This document shows positions 9,766 through 19,885 of a DNA stretch of 64,000 nt, in pieces; within the stretch, counting starts at the first letter, position 1; each line of letters starts with the position of its first letter. The position numbers and the translations under genes are program-made. Location of the stretch: the NCBI GenBank assembly GCA_963383645.1, contig OY726578.1, positions 20,786,592 through 20,850,591 on the forward strand. The letters are read 5' to 3'. The DNA is from Muscardinus avellanarius (Eukaryota; Chordata; Mammalia; Rodentia; Gliridae). The notes under the pieces are model-generated. The model worked only from the letters and a program-made list of their open reading frames with translations, did no database searches and was not told the DNA's origin.

Positions 9766-11620
9766 AATAAAGAGAAGAAGAGCAGGAGAAATTTCCAGCC
9801 TTATCCAAGTAGAGCCGAGAGAGACACAGCCCGATATTTACAGCCCTGAAGCATCTCAGTTCTGGTTTGTGGACAAATGGGTGCTTGGTTAACACTCCTT
9901 TCTGTGTATTTACAAGACAGCCCGGAGGCTGCTTAGGAATTAATTCAGCATCTCTGGGAAGTCATTTGCCTTCAGAAAAGACGGTATAAATATTCCCTGC
10001 TCGGCTGAACAGAATGGCTCCACTGGGCTCCAGAAAACAGCCTGTAAGAACACCCTTTCCCTTAGGAGAGCTGTGGCCAGGGAAGCAAGGAAGCCCACCT
10101 GACAAGGGCGCTGTGCGTCCCGCCCCGGGCAGGAATCAGCGCCTTCACACGCCTCCTCCGCCAACCCAGGATTGTTGTCTACATCTTGTAGTTGAGGAAA
10201 CTGGGGGACAGAATGATCCACACCTGGACTGTTGAAACCCAGCCTGCCCGGCAGGACAGCTGGGGGCGCGGCCCGGGGTGGCTGTGGTGTGCGGTGCCGG
10301 GCGCCCCGGTGCATGTGGCTTTCTGAACCTCAAATTTCTCATCGGTGAAGGGGGCGCATACATTGCTGTCTTTGCATCCTCAAGGTGGGGCCAGGAGAGA
10401 AATTAGAGGGGCCATTCCTCCAAAGGCGCAGAGGGCCACTATTTCCTGGTCTCTCCCAGACAGGAAGTGGGGGGCTCTGGGGAGTCCCGAGAAGGCAGGA
10501 GGGGTGACAGGTGTGTCCTCTGTACAGGGAGAGATGCTCTTCCTTTTCCTGAGCCTTTGCAGTTGCTGCTGAGTAGCTCTGATGGTCGCCTCTGCCTCCA
10601 GCTGCTCCTGCTCTTGTCCCAGCCGTCTTCCTCCCTCTCCTGGGTCTCTGGCTTCTGAGCGGGGTCGCCCTGATTCTGTTACTGTCCCATAAGTGTCTAC
10701 TTTTTTTTTTTTTTCTAGCGACCAACGCCATCTTCACACACCCCAGAGGAAGCCATGTCTGAGCCTGTCTGTAAACTCTGAACTAGAGTGACCACCTCGA
10801 CCTGGGTTTCCTAGGACTGATTAGAGTCCTGTCTTCCCGGAGCCCCATCAGTCCCAGGAAGATGGCTGACCACCCTAAGTGGCTCCCGTCTTACTCAGAG
10901 TTAGAGCCACCATCTGTGCAGCGTCCTACGAGGCCCCGCGTGACCCGGCCCCCTTTGCCTCTTGCACTACGGCTGCCGCATGAAAGGTTCCACTTCAGGG
11001 CCTTCGCTCTGGCTGCTCCCTCCTCCTGAAACACTCTTCCCAGCTTGCAGACATGGCCGGATCCCTCTCTCTCTGCAGAGCCGTATTTCAGTGTCTCTTT
11101 CTCAGGGAGACCACCTCCTTCCCACTCTACCTGAAACACCCTCCACACTGCCCCAGTATCTCCCAGCCTCTGCTCCAGACTTATTCTATTATCCGACACA
11201 TTGAATAGTTCCTTATTAATGCTAACCATCTGCAGGATCCCCCAACCAGAATGCAAATTCCACAAGGGCAGGAATCATCCCTGGTATTGGCTGCTTCATC
11301 TCCAGGGCTAGAGAGCACTGACACATAGTAGGTGTTTTATGAATGCACTCCCTTGGCACCGACCATGACCCGAAGCCGTGGTCATAGATGGGCGGGAAGA
11401 GCACTGAGCAGCCAGAGCTGCCTGTTGCGCTGTCAACGCGGCAGAGGGTGGCAGGGGTGTGCAGAAGGCTGCCCACCCCCATGGCAGGGAGCGCAGGGAC
11501 GTGGGAGCAGAGGGCAGTTAGTGAAGAGAAAGGTGGCTGATGCTGATGTAAACTGAGGCAGGAACCACGTCTGGGTTGTCTGATTTGTCGTGTGGATGCC
11601 CATCCAGTACTTGGTTCATG
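9766..11620. other. Unique sequence with MIR traces, no gene recognised
   Basis: MIR-like pieces are at about 10170-10240 and 11255-11340 (CACATAGTAGGTGTTTTATGAATG). Open frames at 10339-10737 and 10891-11265 (minus) have no recognisable domain or paired splice sites. Confidence 0.45.
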
Positions 11621-11624
11621 AGTG

Positions 11625-11880
11625 AGGAGGTGGTGGATGGATGGAGAGATGGATGGGTGGATGGATGGAAGGAAGAATGGGTGGATTAATAAATGAGTGG
11701 ATAGATGAATAGATGGATAGATGGATGGGTGGATGGATGAATAGATGGATAGATGAATGGATGAGTGGATGGATGGGTGTATGGATGGATGGAAGGAAGG
11801 ATGGATGAACGGACGGACAGACGGATGGATGGATGGATGGATAAATGAGTGGATTAATAAATGAGTGGCTAGATGGATAG
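11625..11880. repeat. (GGAT)n array
   Basis: Imperfect GGAT/GATG tetramer array of about 255 bp, interrupted by AAGG and AATG variants. It runs into the right end of a sense SINE tail at 11880-11916. Confidence 0.95.
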
Positions 11881-11916
11881 AATGCCTCTGGGTTCAATCC
11901 TCAGCACCCCCCAAAT

Positions 11917-12108
11917 ATTTTTTTTTGCAGTACTTTATGGAACCCAGGGGCATTCTCCCTCCAAGCTTTACCCCCAGGCCTATTTTTTATTCTTTATTTT
12001 GAAACGGGGTCTCACTGAGTTGCAGAGGGCCTCACTAAGTAGCTGATGCATCCGGGAACCATGAACTTCCGGTCTCCCAAATGCCAGGATGACAAGCGTG
12101 TGCCACCA
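11917..12108 (-). mobile_element. B1-ID SINE, older subfamily
   Basis: Antisense: GCAGTACTTTATGGAACCCA...GACAAGCGTGTGCCACCA. CCCAAATATT occurs on both sides (about 11909 and 12109) as a target-site duplication. It landed in the tail of another SINE. Confidence 0.9.
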
Positions 12109-12414
12109 CCCAAATATTAATCCATCTGTTAATCTATCAAATTAACACGCAGATGCGGTCAAAGCCCTCTTCACCCAGTCTTTTCACCTGGGAATGCTGC
12201 CGCACGGCTCCTTGCACGAGCTTTTGGAGACGTCCAATCCGATCCATGGCACCAGGTACAAGGGGTGAGCCTGTCGCAGGCAGCCATGTACGGAGAGCAG
12301 CGGCAGCACACCCCTGCACTGCAAACAGCGTGGGTGGGCTCCGTTCTCTGAAATCCTCATGCCTCAGACATGGGCACCAGAGCAGGGCTGGTGAGCCCCA
12401 AAGAACACCACCAG

Positions 12415-12560
12415 TGCCCTTGACTGTGGGCTGACACTGTGGCAGGTACTGTGCTAAGTACTTCCTGAGAACTCTGTTTTTCTCAGAGCTGCTGGGAGGC
12501 TGGTACTCATGCTGGACCCCTTGTACAGATGAGAAAAGGTGAGTCCAGGAGGAAGAGGGT
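12415..12560 (+). repeat. MIR
   Basis: GGTACTGTGCTAAGTACTTC and TTGTACAGATGAGAAAAGGT match MIR wording in order. Confidence 0.7.
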
Positions 12561-12814
12561 CTACTGGGGCCACAGGAAGAGCAGATCTGGGGTTGGGTGG
12601 CAGAGCCCAGGCGCGGAGCCATCTTGACCCCTGAGAGCGGCAGTGGGGGAGACAATGACGACCCTCAGGGCTGGCTAAGCACATCGCCCGCGGGACACCG
12701 GGGTCCTCGGCAGACTGTCTAGTGTCGGCCCGCAGGAAAGCACAGTGTCTGACACTTAGGATTTGTGGAATTTGAGGACAGGGCTTGCTGTCATCTCCTA
12801 GGATGTAAACTAAA

Positions 12815-13020
12815 TTTTTTTTTTTTTTTTGGTACTAGGGATTGAACAGAGGCATTTTACCTCCAAGCTATTTTACCCAACTACTTCTTTTCTTTTCTTT
12901 TCCTTCCTTTTCTTTCTTTTCTTTTCTTTTTTAATTTTGGGCTTTTAGGTTGCTAAGAGCCTTGCTACACTGCTGAAGCCGGCCTTGAACCTGCGATCCT
13001 CCTGGCTCAGGATCCCAGAG
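12815..13020 (-). mobile_element. B1-ID SINE with CTTTT expansion
   Basis: Antisense ID half (GGTACTAGGGATTGAACAGA), an expanded CTTTT run in the linker (about 12885-12932), then a B1 half that is shortened at its far end. Confidence 0.85.
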
Positions 13021-13308
13021 CACCCTCACACAGGCTCAAGGTGCACTGACCTCACGGTTTCTGTTTGCTGCTGCTGGAAGCTTCCTTGTGTGACTGGGAT
13101 TAACCCCATCGGAGACAAACACCGGTGGAGTGCAGTCTGCTGGCTGGTATGCAAAGAAAAGCTCAGGAGATCTCAGAGGTTTCAGGACCCTGAAACTCCT
13201 GGGCCAGGGAGGCAGTGTGATTTCCAGAATGGCTTTTTGTTGTTGTAATTTTTTGAGACCAAGCTAGGAGGTCAAATTATATTCATTTCACATGAACAAG
13301 AGATGCCA

Positions 13309-13528
13309 TTTTTTTTTTTTTTTGTACTGAGGATTGAACCCAAGGGCATTCTGCCCCCAAGCTATACCCGCGATCCTATTTTTTTTTTTTTATTCTTTAT
13401 TTTAAAACAAGGTAGTACTAAATTGCAGAGGCCCTTACTAAGTAGCTGAGGCTGGCCACAAATTCTTTACCCTCCGGTCTCAGCCTCCCAAGTACTGAGA
13501 TTACAAGCGTGTGCCACCACGCCTGGCT
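13309..13528 (-). mobile_element. B1-ID SINE
   Basis: Antisense: GTACTGAGGATTGAACCCAA...GTGTGCCACCACGCCTGGCT. Confidence 0.92.
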
Positions 13529-13776
13529 AATTTTTATTATTTATTTATTTATTTATTATTTATTTATTTATTTTTGCAGCACTGGATATTGAATTCAGGG
13601 GCATTCTACTTTTGAGCTATACCCCCCAGCCGTATTTTTTATTCTTTAGTTTGAAACAGAGTCTCACTAAATTGTGGAGGGCCTCATTAACTTGCTGAGA
13701 CTGGCTGTGAACCAGTGATCCTCCTGTCTCAGCCTCTCAAAGTACAGGGATTACAAACAAGTGCCACCACACCCAG
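13529..13776 (-). mobile_element. B1-ID SINE with (TTTA)n tail
   Basis: The (TTTA)n at 13530-13574 is the expanded tail. The body reads GCAGCACTGGATATTGAATT...CACCACACCCAGC. Confidence 0.9.
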
Positions 13777-13817
13777 CAATAATTGCCATTATTGATAAAT
13801 TAACCCACTGTTTGCTT

Positions 13818-14045
13818 TTGTTTTGTTTTTGTTTTTAGTTATTTTGTGGTACTGGGGATGGAACCCAGAGGCTTTTCTACCTCCGGGCTATACTCCCAGA
13901 CCTGTTTTTAAACTTTATTTGGAAACAGGGTCTCACTAAGTTCCTGGGAGCCTCACTCAGTAGCTGAGGCTGTCCGCGAACTGCGATCCTCCGGTCTCGG
14001 CCCCCCGAATGCTGGGATGACAAGCGTGCTCCACCGCGCCCGGCT
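13818..14045 (-). mobile_element. B1-ID SINE, intermediate subfamily
   Basis: Antisense: GGTACTGGGGATGGAACCCA...CTCCACCGCGCCCGGCTC. Confidence 0.92.
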
Positions 14046-14334
14046 CATCGGCGTTTCTGAAATGCGTGCACACCACACAGATGTGTGAACAGACCAGGAA
14101 GAGCTAAGCAGGGGCGCCGAGGGGGGCGTGGACACGGAGTACTTATTTCAGTGTGATGGTCCGGGAGGGCTTCCTGGAGGAGGTTAAAGTGGGCAAGTGA
14201 GAGAAGGTGGACATGTATACAGGGACCGAAGTGGCCACAGACCCCACAGCACAATCAGTGTGGGTGGATCCCATTCTTTAGAACCCTTGTGCTCCCATCC
14301 CCCGCTCCATAGTCAGAGGACAGACAGCTGGCCC

Positions 14335-14569
14335 AGGTACCGGGGAAGGTGACTTTATTTGGTACGTACACATGAGGTACAGGGGGAGCCCCGTGCCCCC
14401 CAGTGGGATAAGCCCCTCGGGCCCGTCTTGCCTCTTGAGGGTGGCCGTGCTGGCTGCGGACCGAGGCCCCTGCAGAGGCCTGGCCGGCCTCTCTCCAAAC
14501 CACTGCAGGGATGGGAAGAGTCTTCAGAGACTGCGGCGACTCCGGAGGCCGATAGCAGGTACATCCGAG
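14335..14569 (-). ncRNA. Candidate terminal exon of an unidentified minus-strand transcript
   Basis: A strong acceptor (pyrimidine-rich CCCTGTCCCTCACTCTCCAG ending at 14570) is followed about 210 bp later by a canonical AATAAA (TTTATT at 14354-14359). A T/G-containing stretch (CTGTCTGTCCTCTG) lies downstream. The interval is GC-rich and not recognisable as a SINE, L1 or LTR. One frame stays open up to the AATAAA itself (14564-14355, about 69 codons) but resembles nothing I know, so a non-coding transcript or an alternative MYO18B end is more likely than a protein. It lies 3.1 kb beyond the MYO18B stop. No upstream partner exon was identified. Confidence 0.3.
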
Positions 14570-14693
14570 CTGGAGAGTGAGGGACAGGGTGGTGAGTTTG
14601 GGCTGGGAGGACGAGGAGGAGGGGCGAAGGGCACTGCCTTGAGGGGTGACGAGTGTGGGCAGAAGGGAGAGCCCTGGAGAAAAAGCTGGAACC

Positions 14694-15270
14694 CGCTATA
14701 GTTTGGGTCTTAAGCGTTCTCCAAAGGCCAGTGTGTCAGAGGCTTCGGACACACTGGGAGCTGTTGGAGGAGGGGGTAACTTTAAGAGGTGGGGGGGAGC
14801 CAGGCGTGGTGGCGCACGCTTGTCACCCCGGCATTTGGGAGGCCGAGACAGGGTGATCTCCGTTCAAGGACAGCCTCAGCTACTCACTGAGGTCTCTGTA
14901 ACTTAAAAAGAGACCCTGCCTCAAAATAAAGAATAAAAAATAGGGCTGGGGGCATCACTTGGAAGTAGAATGCCTGTGGGTTCCATCCTCAGTACCGCCA
15001 AAAAAAAAAAAAAGGGGTGATAGGGGTCTTCTGGACATTGGGGGTGTGCCCTGAAAGGAGACTGTAGGACCCCAGTCTCTGTTTTATTTCTTTCATTTAC
15101 ACTGTCCCGTCCCAAGGGGAACACCCGCTGTCCCCATGATGTCCCACCTTTCCAAAGATTCAAAAGCCAAAGGGCCCACCAGTCGCAGTTCTCTTTATAA
15201 AAACCTGTTCTCTTTATAATCTTCTTACGTCAGGTATCTGGTTACAGTAACAGCAAGCTGACTAACACAG
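14694..15270 (+). mobile_element. MaLR-like solo LTR split by a SINE
   Basis: Starts CGCTATAGTTTGGGTCTTAA, continues TAACTTTAAGAGGTGGG, resumes after the SINE with TGTGCCCTGAAAGGAGACTG and CCAAAGATTCAAAAGCCAAA, and ends TAACAGCAAGCTGACTAACACA. This order matches MST/THE-type LTRs. There is no internal viral coding sequence. Confidence 0.75.
14798..15014 (+). mobile_element. B1-ID SINE nested in the LTR
   Basis: Full-length older-subfamily copy ending GTACCGCC and a 13-A tail. Confidence 0.95.
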
Positions 15271-15655
15271 GACCCCAAAGTCCAGTTTACAGAGAACTGG
15301 GCCTTCGTGGCGTTGGCTGGGTGGATGTCTAGGGCTCTGTCCCTTAAAACCCACAACGCTACTGCCGGGATTTGGAATTTCTACCCCCGTTTTCCAGCTG
15401 AGAATGGAGACATTCAGCAGAACACTTGGTTTACCCAGGGCCTCGTGGCCAGTCACAGGGAAGAACTAAGCCCGGGGGTTGCACTGGCCCCAAAGCTGAC
15501 TGTTTATATCTGTGTCGTGGGGAGTGGGGCTGTACTGTGGAGTTCAGAAGGCCAGGGTGGAGATTGGGGCCATTTTTTTGGCAGGTGCGCGGTTACATGG
15601 TGTTCTCGCTTAGGAAAGGAAGTGGGACTTGAGATTTGGAGAGGAAAAAAAAAAA
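15271..15655. other. Unique sequence with a MIR trace
   Basis: CCCGTTTTCCAGCTGAGAAT with TTACCCAGGGCCTCGTGG at 15385-15460 resembles MIR. Nothing else was recognised. Confidence 0.4.
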
Positions 15656-15659
15656 AAAG

Positions 15660-16110
15660 AATCCAGGCATGGTGGCGCACGCTTGTAATCCCAGCATTCC
15701 AGAGGCTAAGACAGGGGGATTGCGTTTTGCCGACAGACAGCCTCTACTTAGTGAGGCCCTCTGCAACTCAGTGAGACCCTGTTTCAAAATAAAGAATAAA
15801 GCCGGGCGTGGTGGCGCACGCTTGTAATCCCCCGCTTGGGAGGCTGAGACAGGAGGATCGCCCGGGTTCGAAGCCAGCCTCAACTACTTAGTGAGGCGCT
15901 CAGCAACTTAGTGAGACCCTGTTTACAAATAAAACATAAAAAAGTCTGGGAGTATAGCCCGGAGGTAGAAAGCCTCTGGGTTCCACCCCCAGTACCACCA
16001 AAAAAAAAAAAAAATAATAATAAAAATAAATAAATAATTAATTAAAAATAGGGCTGGGGGTGTAGCTCGGAGGTAGAATGTCCCTGTATCCATCCCCAGT
16101 GCTGCAAAAA
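15660..16110 (+). mobile_element. Older B1-ID SINE split by a younger copy
   Basis: The B1 half is at 15660-15799 and ends CAAAATAAAGAATAAA. The ID half resumes at about 16045 (GGGCTGGGGGTGTAGCTCGG). A separate extra ID half follows at about 16142-16203. Confidence 0.9.
15801..16037 (+). mobile_element. B1-ID SINE, intermediate subfamily, nested
   Basis: Complete copy GCCGGGCGTGGTGGCGCACG...TTCCACCCCCAGTACCACC plus A-rich tail, inserted in the linker of another SINE. Confidence 0.95.
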
Positions 16111-16204
16111 ATAAATTAATTAATTAAAATAAAATAAGTAAAAATAGGGCCAGGGGTAGCTCGGAGGTACAGTGCCCCTGGGCTCCATCCCCTGTACTTG
16201 GGGG

Positions 16205-17352
16205 AAAAAAGAAAAGATGCGGAGACAAGACAGACTCTGCTAAGGATGGCTCCCGTCATGGAGGCGTGCCCTTTGCTTGGCCTTTGAAACGGCCTTCTGT
16301 GTCCCCAGAGCGCAGCGATGTAAATGAACCTCGGATCTTTACTTGGTAATTGAGAGCAGAGAGAAGGCCACGTTAAGTCAGATTAATTTGCTCGGAGGTA
16401 GTCCGCGCCTGTCCGGGCAGGCGGGGGGGAGCGATGGCTCTTTGATGGCTGGGGTGCCTCGTGGAGAAGGAGGGGGGCGGCGCAGCTCACACGGGCCAGA
16501 GGCCTGCGGGAGGCCCAGGCGCACGCTGCCAGCAGACCGCCCGGCCTCGCCCGCCTCCAGCACTGAGATGCGGGGGCCGGGGGTTTGATGGAGACCGGCT
16601 ACGGGGCGGCCCTGATTTTACCCATGGTGCCCGGGACACCCATCTAAAGGGGAGGGTTGGAGGTGACCATGACGATGCTGGTGTTTGGGGTCTGGTTCGA
16701 CCTGGAAGGACTTTGTCTGAGCGACTGAACGCCTCAGTTTGTCAGCCTGGAAGATGGGAATAACTATGCATAAGCACCCCTTGGGGTTGGCATGAGGACT
16801 TCTCGGCTGGCTGATATCCACGCCCGACGCAGGGACGCCCTTATTAGCGATGGACTCGTCGTCTGATGTTGATTATGTATCAGGAATGGGGCTGGGGGCA
16901 GCCGGGATGGCAGAGAGAAGCCCGAAGTCCGGCCTCTCCACGTCGCGGCTGTAAACCGCCCCTCCCCCAAGCTGGTGCCTCAGTTTTTCCTCTCCCTCCG
17001 GCTGGACCCCGCTGCTCCTCGGGCGTCTTCCTTTCTGCACGTCTGCAGCTCGGGCGACACCACCAGGGTCCTGCCAAGATTAGGTGGCACTATGGTGCCG
17101 CGGGCTCCGACCCCAGGTGGCTGGGGTCAAGATGGGAGTCAGTGGGGGGCGCTCAGTGCAGCACCCCACAAACCCTCTTGCCTTCTTTTGCGTTTTAAAG
17201 GACATGCCCCCCCCCTTCCCAGGCAGAGAGCATCTGATAAGCTTTGTATTCAGCCAGAAATGATATTAGCAGAAACCTCTCTAAAAATCCTATAGTACCC
17301 AGTCAGGAAATTAAAGACAGAAGCAATACCTGCATTCCCCAAGGCTGCCCAC
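16205..17352. other. GC-rich unique sequence downstream of MYO18B
   Basis: 16330-16400 is AT-rich and non-repetitive; 16400-17200 is GC-rich. MIR wording appears at 16715-16800 (CTCAGTTTGTCAGCCTGGAA). Open frames have no identifiable product. Confidence 0.4.
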
Positions 17353-17380
17353 GCTGGGTGGACTCCTCTATCCACCCAGC
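17353..17380. repeat. Perfect 10-bp hairpin after the candidate polyA signal
   Basis: GCTGGGTGGA at 17353-17362 pairs exactly with TCCACCCAGC at 17371-17380 across an 8-nt loop. It directly follows the AATAAA in the MYO18B direction. Confidence 0.9.
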
Positions 17381-17597
17381 TTTATTTTGGGGTGTATATG
17401 TTGCCGGGGATTGAAATCAGGGGTAGTCTTCCTCCGCAGCCCCCCACCCCCAGCCCTTTATAATTTTGTTTTGTTTTGAAACAGGGCCTCACTAGGTTGC
17501 TGAAGGTCTTGCTTAACTGCCGAGGCTGGCCTCGAACCTGCAATCTTCCTGCCCCAGCCTCCAAGTCCCAGGACTATTACGCCACCATGCCTGGCTG
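17381..17597 (-). mobile_element. B1-ID SINE inside the MYO18B 3'UTR
   Basis: Reads antisense on the plus strand (GCCGGGGATTGAAATCAGGG...CGCCACCATGCCTGGC), so it is in the sense orientation of MYO18B. It supplies an AATAAA in its tail. Confidence 0.9.
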
Positions 17598-17642
17598 CCT
17601 CCCACGAACGGGCCCAGTCTGGGGCTTTTACCTGTCCAGTTC

Positions 17643-18855
17643 CTACTTCTGGAGATATTTCTTCATTATGCTCTCAACGTCCTCCTGTCTCCTGCCCGCG
17701 CCCGGCTCCCTGTTCTCGGGGGACGCCCGCTCGCCGCCGTCGCCCTGGAGTCTCGGGAGTCTGGGTCGGCTTTTGATGCTATCTGCACTTTTAAAGGAGC
17801 TGGAGGAGGAGTCGGAGTCAGAGAGGTGGGCGGGGTCCTCCTTGGACTCCGGGCTCTTCTTCAAGATGGTGGCAATCCCGGGGAGAAAGGAGCAGTCAGC
17901 CTCTTCTGTCTCAAAGCGGACACTTGAGTGCTCCGAGCCCTCTGCCCCATCTTTGGCTGCCGCCGCCGCCGAAACAGACATCTCGGGCTTCCGGATGGCC
18001 GGCAGGAAGTCTTCGAAGTCCGCTTTGGTTTTGCGCCCATAGACCAGTCTTGGCGACTTCCAGCTGAACGGGTCGCTGCCTGGGGGTTCCTCCATCAGGT
18101 GGGCAAACTGGCGGTTCTGAAAGACGAGCGACTCCTTCCCGAGGTCCGGGCAGCCGGCATCGTCCACCGAGGACTCCAGGCACGGCCTCCGAGGCCTCAG
18201 CGTGGGAGACAGGAACGGGTCCCTGGGGGTGGTCGGGGGGCCCTGCGTGGTCCCCAGGTTGGGCCCCGCTTCTAGGAGGGACTCGCAGGAACTGAAGCGG
18301 GCTTTCGGCTTCTGCGGCGGCAGGGTGGTGGCTTCTGAGGAGACACATTTCAGACTGGTGGACCGCAGGAGACCGCTCGAGGTACCGGCTGCTTCCTCCG
18401 ATTTTAGGGGTGACTTCGCCCGGAGCCTCATGGACAGGTCCCCCTCATCGCTGCCGGCCCTGCCCCTCCTCAGCGCGGAAGCCCCGGTGGTCTGGTAGAT
18501 GGGGAGCGTGGGCCAGTCCTCCAGCCCCAGCGCGGACCCCTGGCCTCTCTGCACTCTCTTCCTCCGGAGACCCTCCACGAACTCGGACAGAGCGGCCGAC
18601 GGGCTGGGCAGCTTCTCCCTGGGTGCCGAGGGTGGATCTGGACTCCGAGAAGCCAGGGTGGGTGAAAGCGTTCCCAATCTCTCCGCCGTGGGCTTCCTGG
18701 GCGCACCCAAGCCTTCGCCATCCCCAAAATGGCAGGGCTTTTGCCGGCGGGGAGAAGCAAGGTCCTCTCTCGAGGTCTTGCTGTGAGGGTCCCAGGTTCC
18801 GCTCAGCGGTGTTGCCGACCGGGCCCTCTGAGCGTCTCCAGCCTCCACGTCTGTC
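17643..18855 (-). CDS. MYO18B: MYO18B last coding exon, disordered C-terminal tail
   Basis: A 1213-bp terminal coding exon. The acceptor is a strong polypyrimidine run ending CCTTGGTGTAG before G|ACA GAC GTG GAG, and the stop is TAG at 17645-17643. It encodes about 404 residues with no predicted fold: Ser/Pro/Arg/Glu rich, with recognisable MYO18B islands such as PSPSAALSEFVEGLRRKR, EDWPTLPIYQTTGAS, LRRGRAGSDEG, LLRSTSLKC, CLESSVDDAGCPDLGKE, VFQNRQFAHLMEEP, DFLPAIRKP and ATILKKSPESKEDPAHLSDS. A serine tract (DSDSSSSSFKSADSIKSRP) and the C-terminus IMKKYLQK follow. Protein-partner binding has been reported for this end of the protein (HOMER2, known from the literature, not visible here). The exon is GC-rich and repeat-free, unlike its flanks. 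Confidence 0.96.
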
Positions 18856-19838
18856 CTACACCAAGGAGAAAAAAAGCAGACTGTGGGAATTGTACAGTTA
18901 TCACGGGGTCTGTGCAGTCGGTCTGAGAGTTGCCAAGCACGGGCGCTAATATTCCGTTTTCCTGGGAAAGGCTATCCCTACCCTGGCTCTCCAATGGGCC
19001 ATCAGATTTAATGCGCAGAGCCAAGCTCTGCCAGTGAGTTCTTGTTGCGTTCTGAGAGGCAATTTCTGCCTATAATTAAACCCGGCTAAGTATATTTGAG
19101 TAGATTAAAGCCGAGCTCGGATGGGTGACTTGGATTTATGAGGCGTCCTATCTGCCGTGATGGGACCCGGCATCCGAGAGCGCACCGTGAAATAAGACAT
19201 TCTCCAAGATGGGGTGCGCATACATGGTGGTGGTGGCAGGGAGGGGGTACTTATTTGGGGCCAAGCCCAGAGGACAGTCCCACCAAGTGGGGCTTCTGAG
19301 CACTGGTGACCCCCATGTGTGTCTCAGTTGGGGGAGGGATGTTCAACGACACCCTTAATAAGTTCATAGAGCGGGACAGGGATAAAAACGGTTCCCCTGA
19401 AAGTCACATAAAATCAACTGGAAACCAGAGCTCTATACAAGAGGACAGACGGTTTCTATTCTGGGACGCCACCAGCCTCAGCTTCTATGCAGAGAGAGTA
19501 ACAGCTGAGCCAAACACACGCTGCCTCCGGGATGCAGGCAGCGGGGGAGATTACAGACTGTACGGTAAAGGGCACCCTTGAGAGGGGAGAGACCGAGTCG
19601 GCCCATCAGGCTTTCCTTTAAGAAATAAAACCTAGCCGAGCGTGGTGGCGCCCACTTGTAACCCCAGCATTTGGGAGGCTGAGATAGGAGGATTGTGGTT
19701 TGCGGTCAGCCTCAGCTAACTTAGTGAGGCCCTTTGTAACTCAGTGAGACCCTGTTTCAAAATAAAGAATGAAAAATAGGGCAGGGGGTGTAGCTCAGGG
19801 TTGAATGCCCCTGGGTCCCATCCCCAGTTCCCTCCCAA

Positions 19839-19885
<47 letters not shown>

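Larger units (their letters stand above)
17353..17642 (-). other. MYO18B: MYO18B 3'UTR, probable, with SINE-associated polyA signal
   Basis: Only 45 bp separate the MYO18B stop codon from a SINE (17381-17597) lying in the same direction as the gene. The first AATAAA downstream of the stop (TTTATT at 17381-17386 on the plus strand) sits in the A-rich tail of this SINE. Just past it is a perfect 10-bp hairpin (17353-17380). If cleavage occurs here, the 3'UTR is about 0.28 kb and ends in repeat-derived sequence. The end point is an inference; the next AATAAA is at 14354-14359. Confidence 0.45.

Noticed and set aside
10339..10737. 132-codon minus-strand frame with basic N-terminus
   Set aside because: The Lys run comes from a poly-T stretch. 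No conservation-like motif or partner exon.
12137..12655. 172-codon minus-strand frame
   Set aside because: Overlaps a MIR fragment and has no recognisable domain.
16400..17200. Possible CpG island promoter
   Set aside because: GC-rich but with modest CpG density by eye and no exon or TATA/Inr context; it lies downstream of a gene end.
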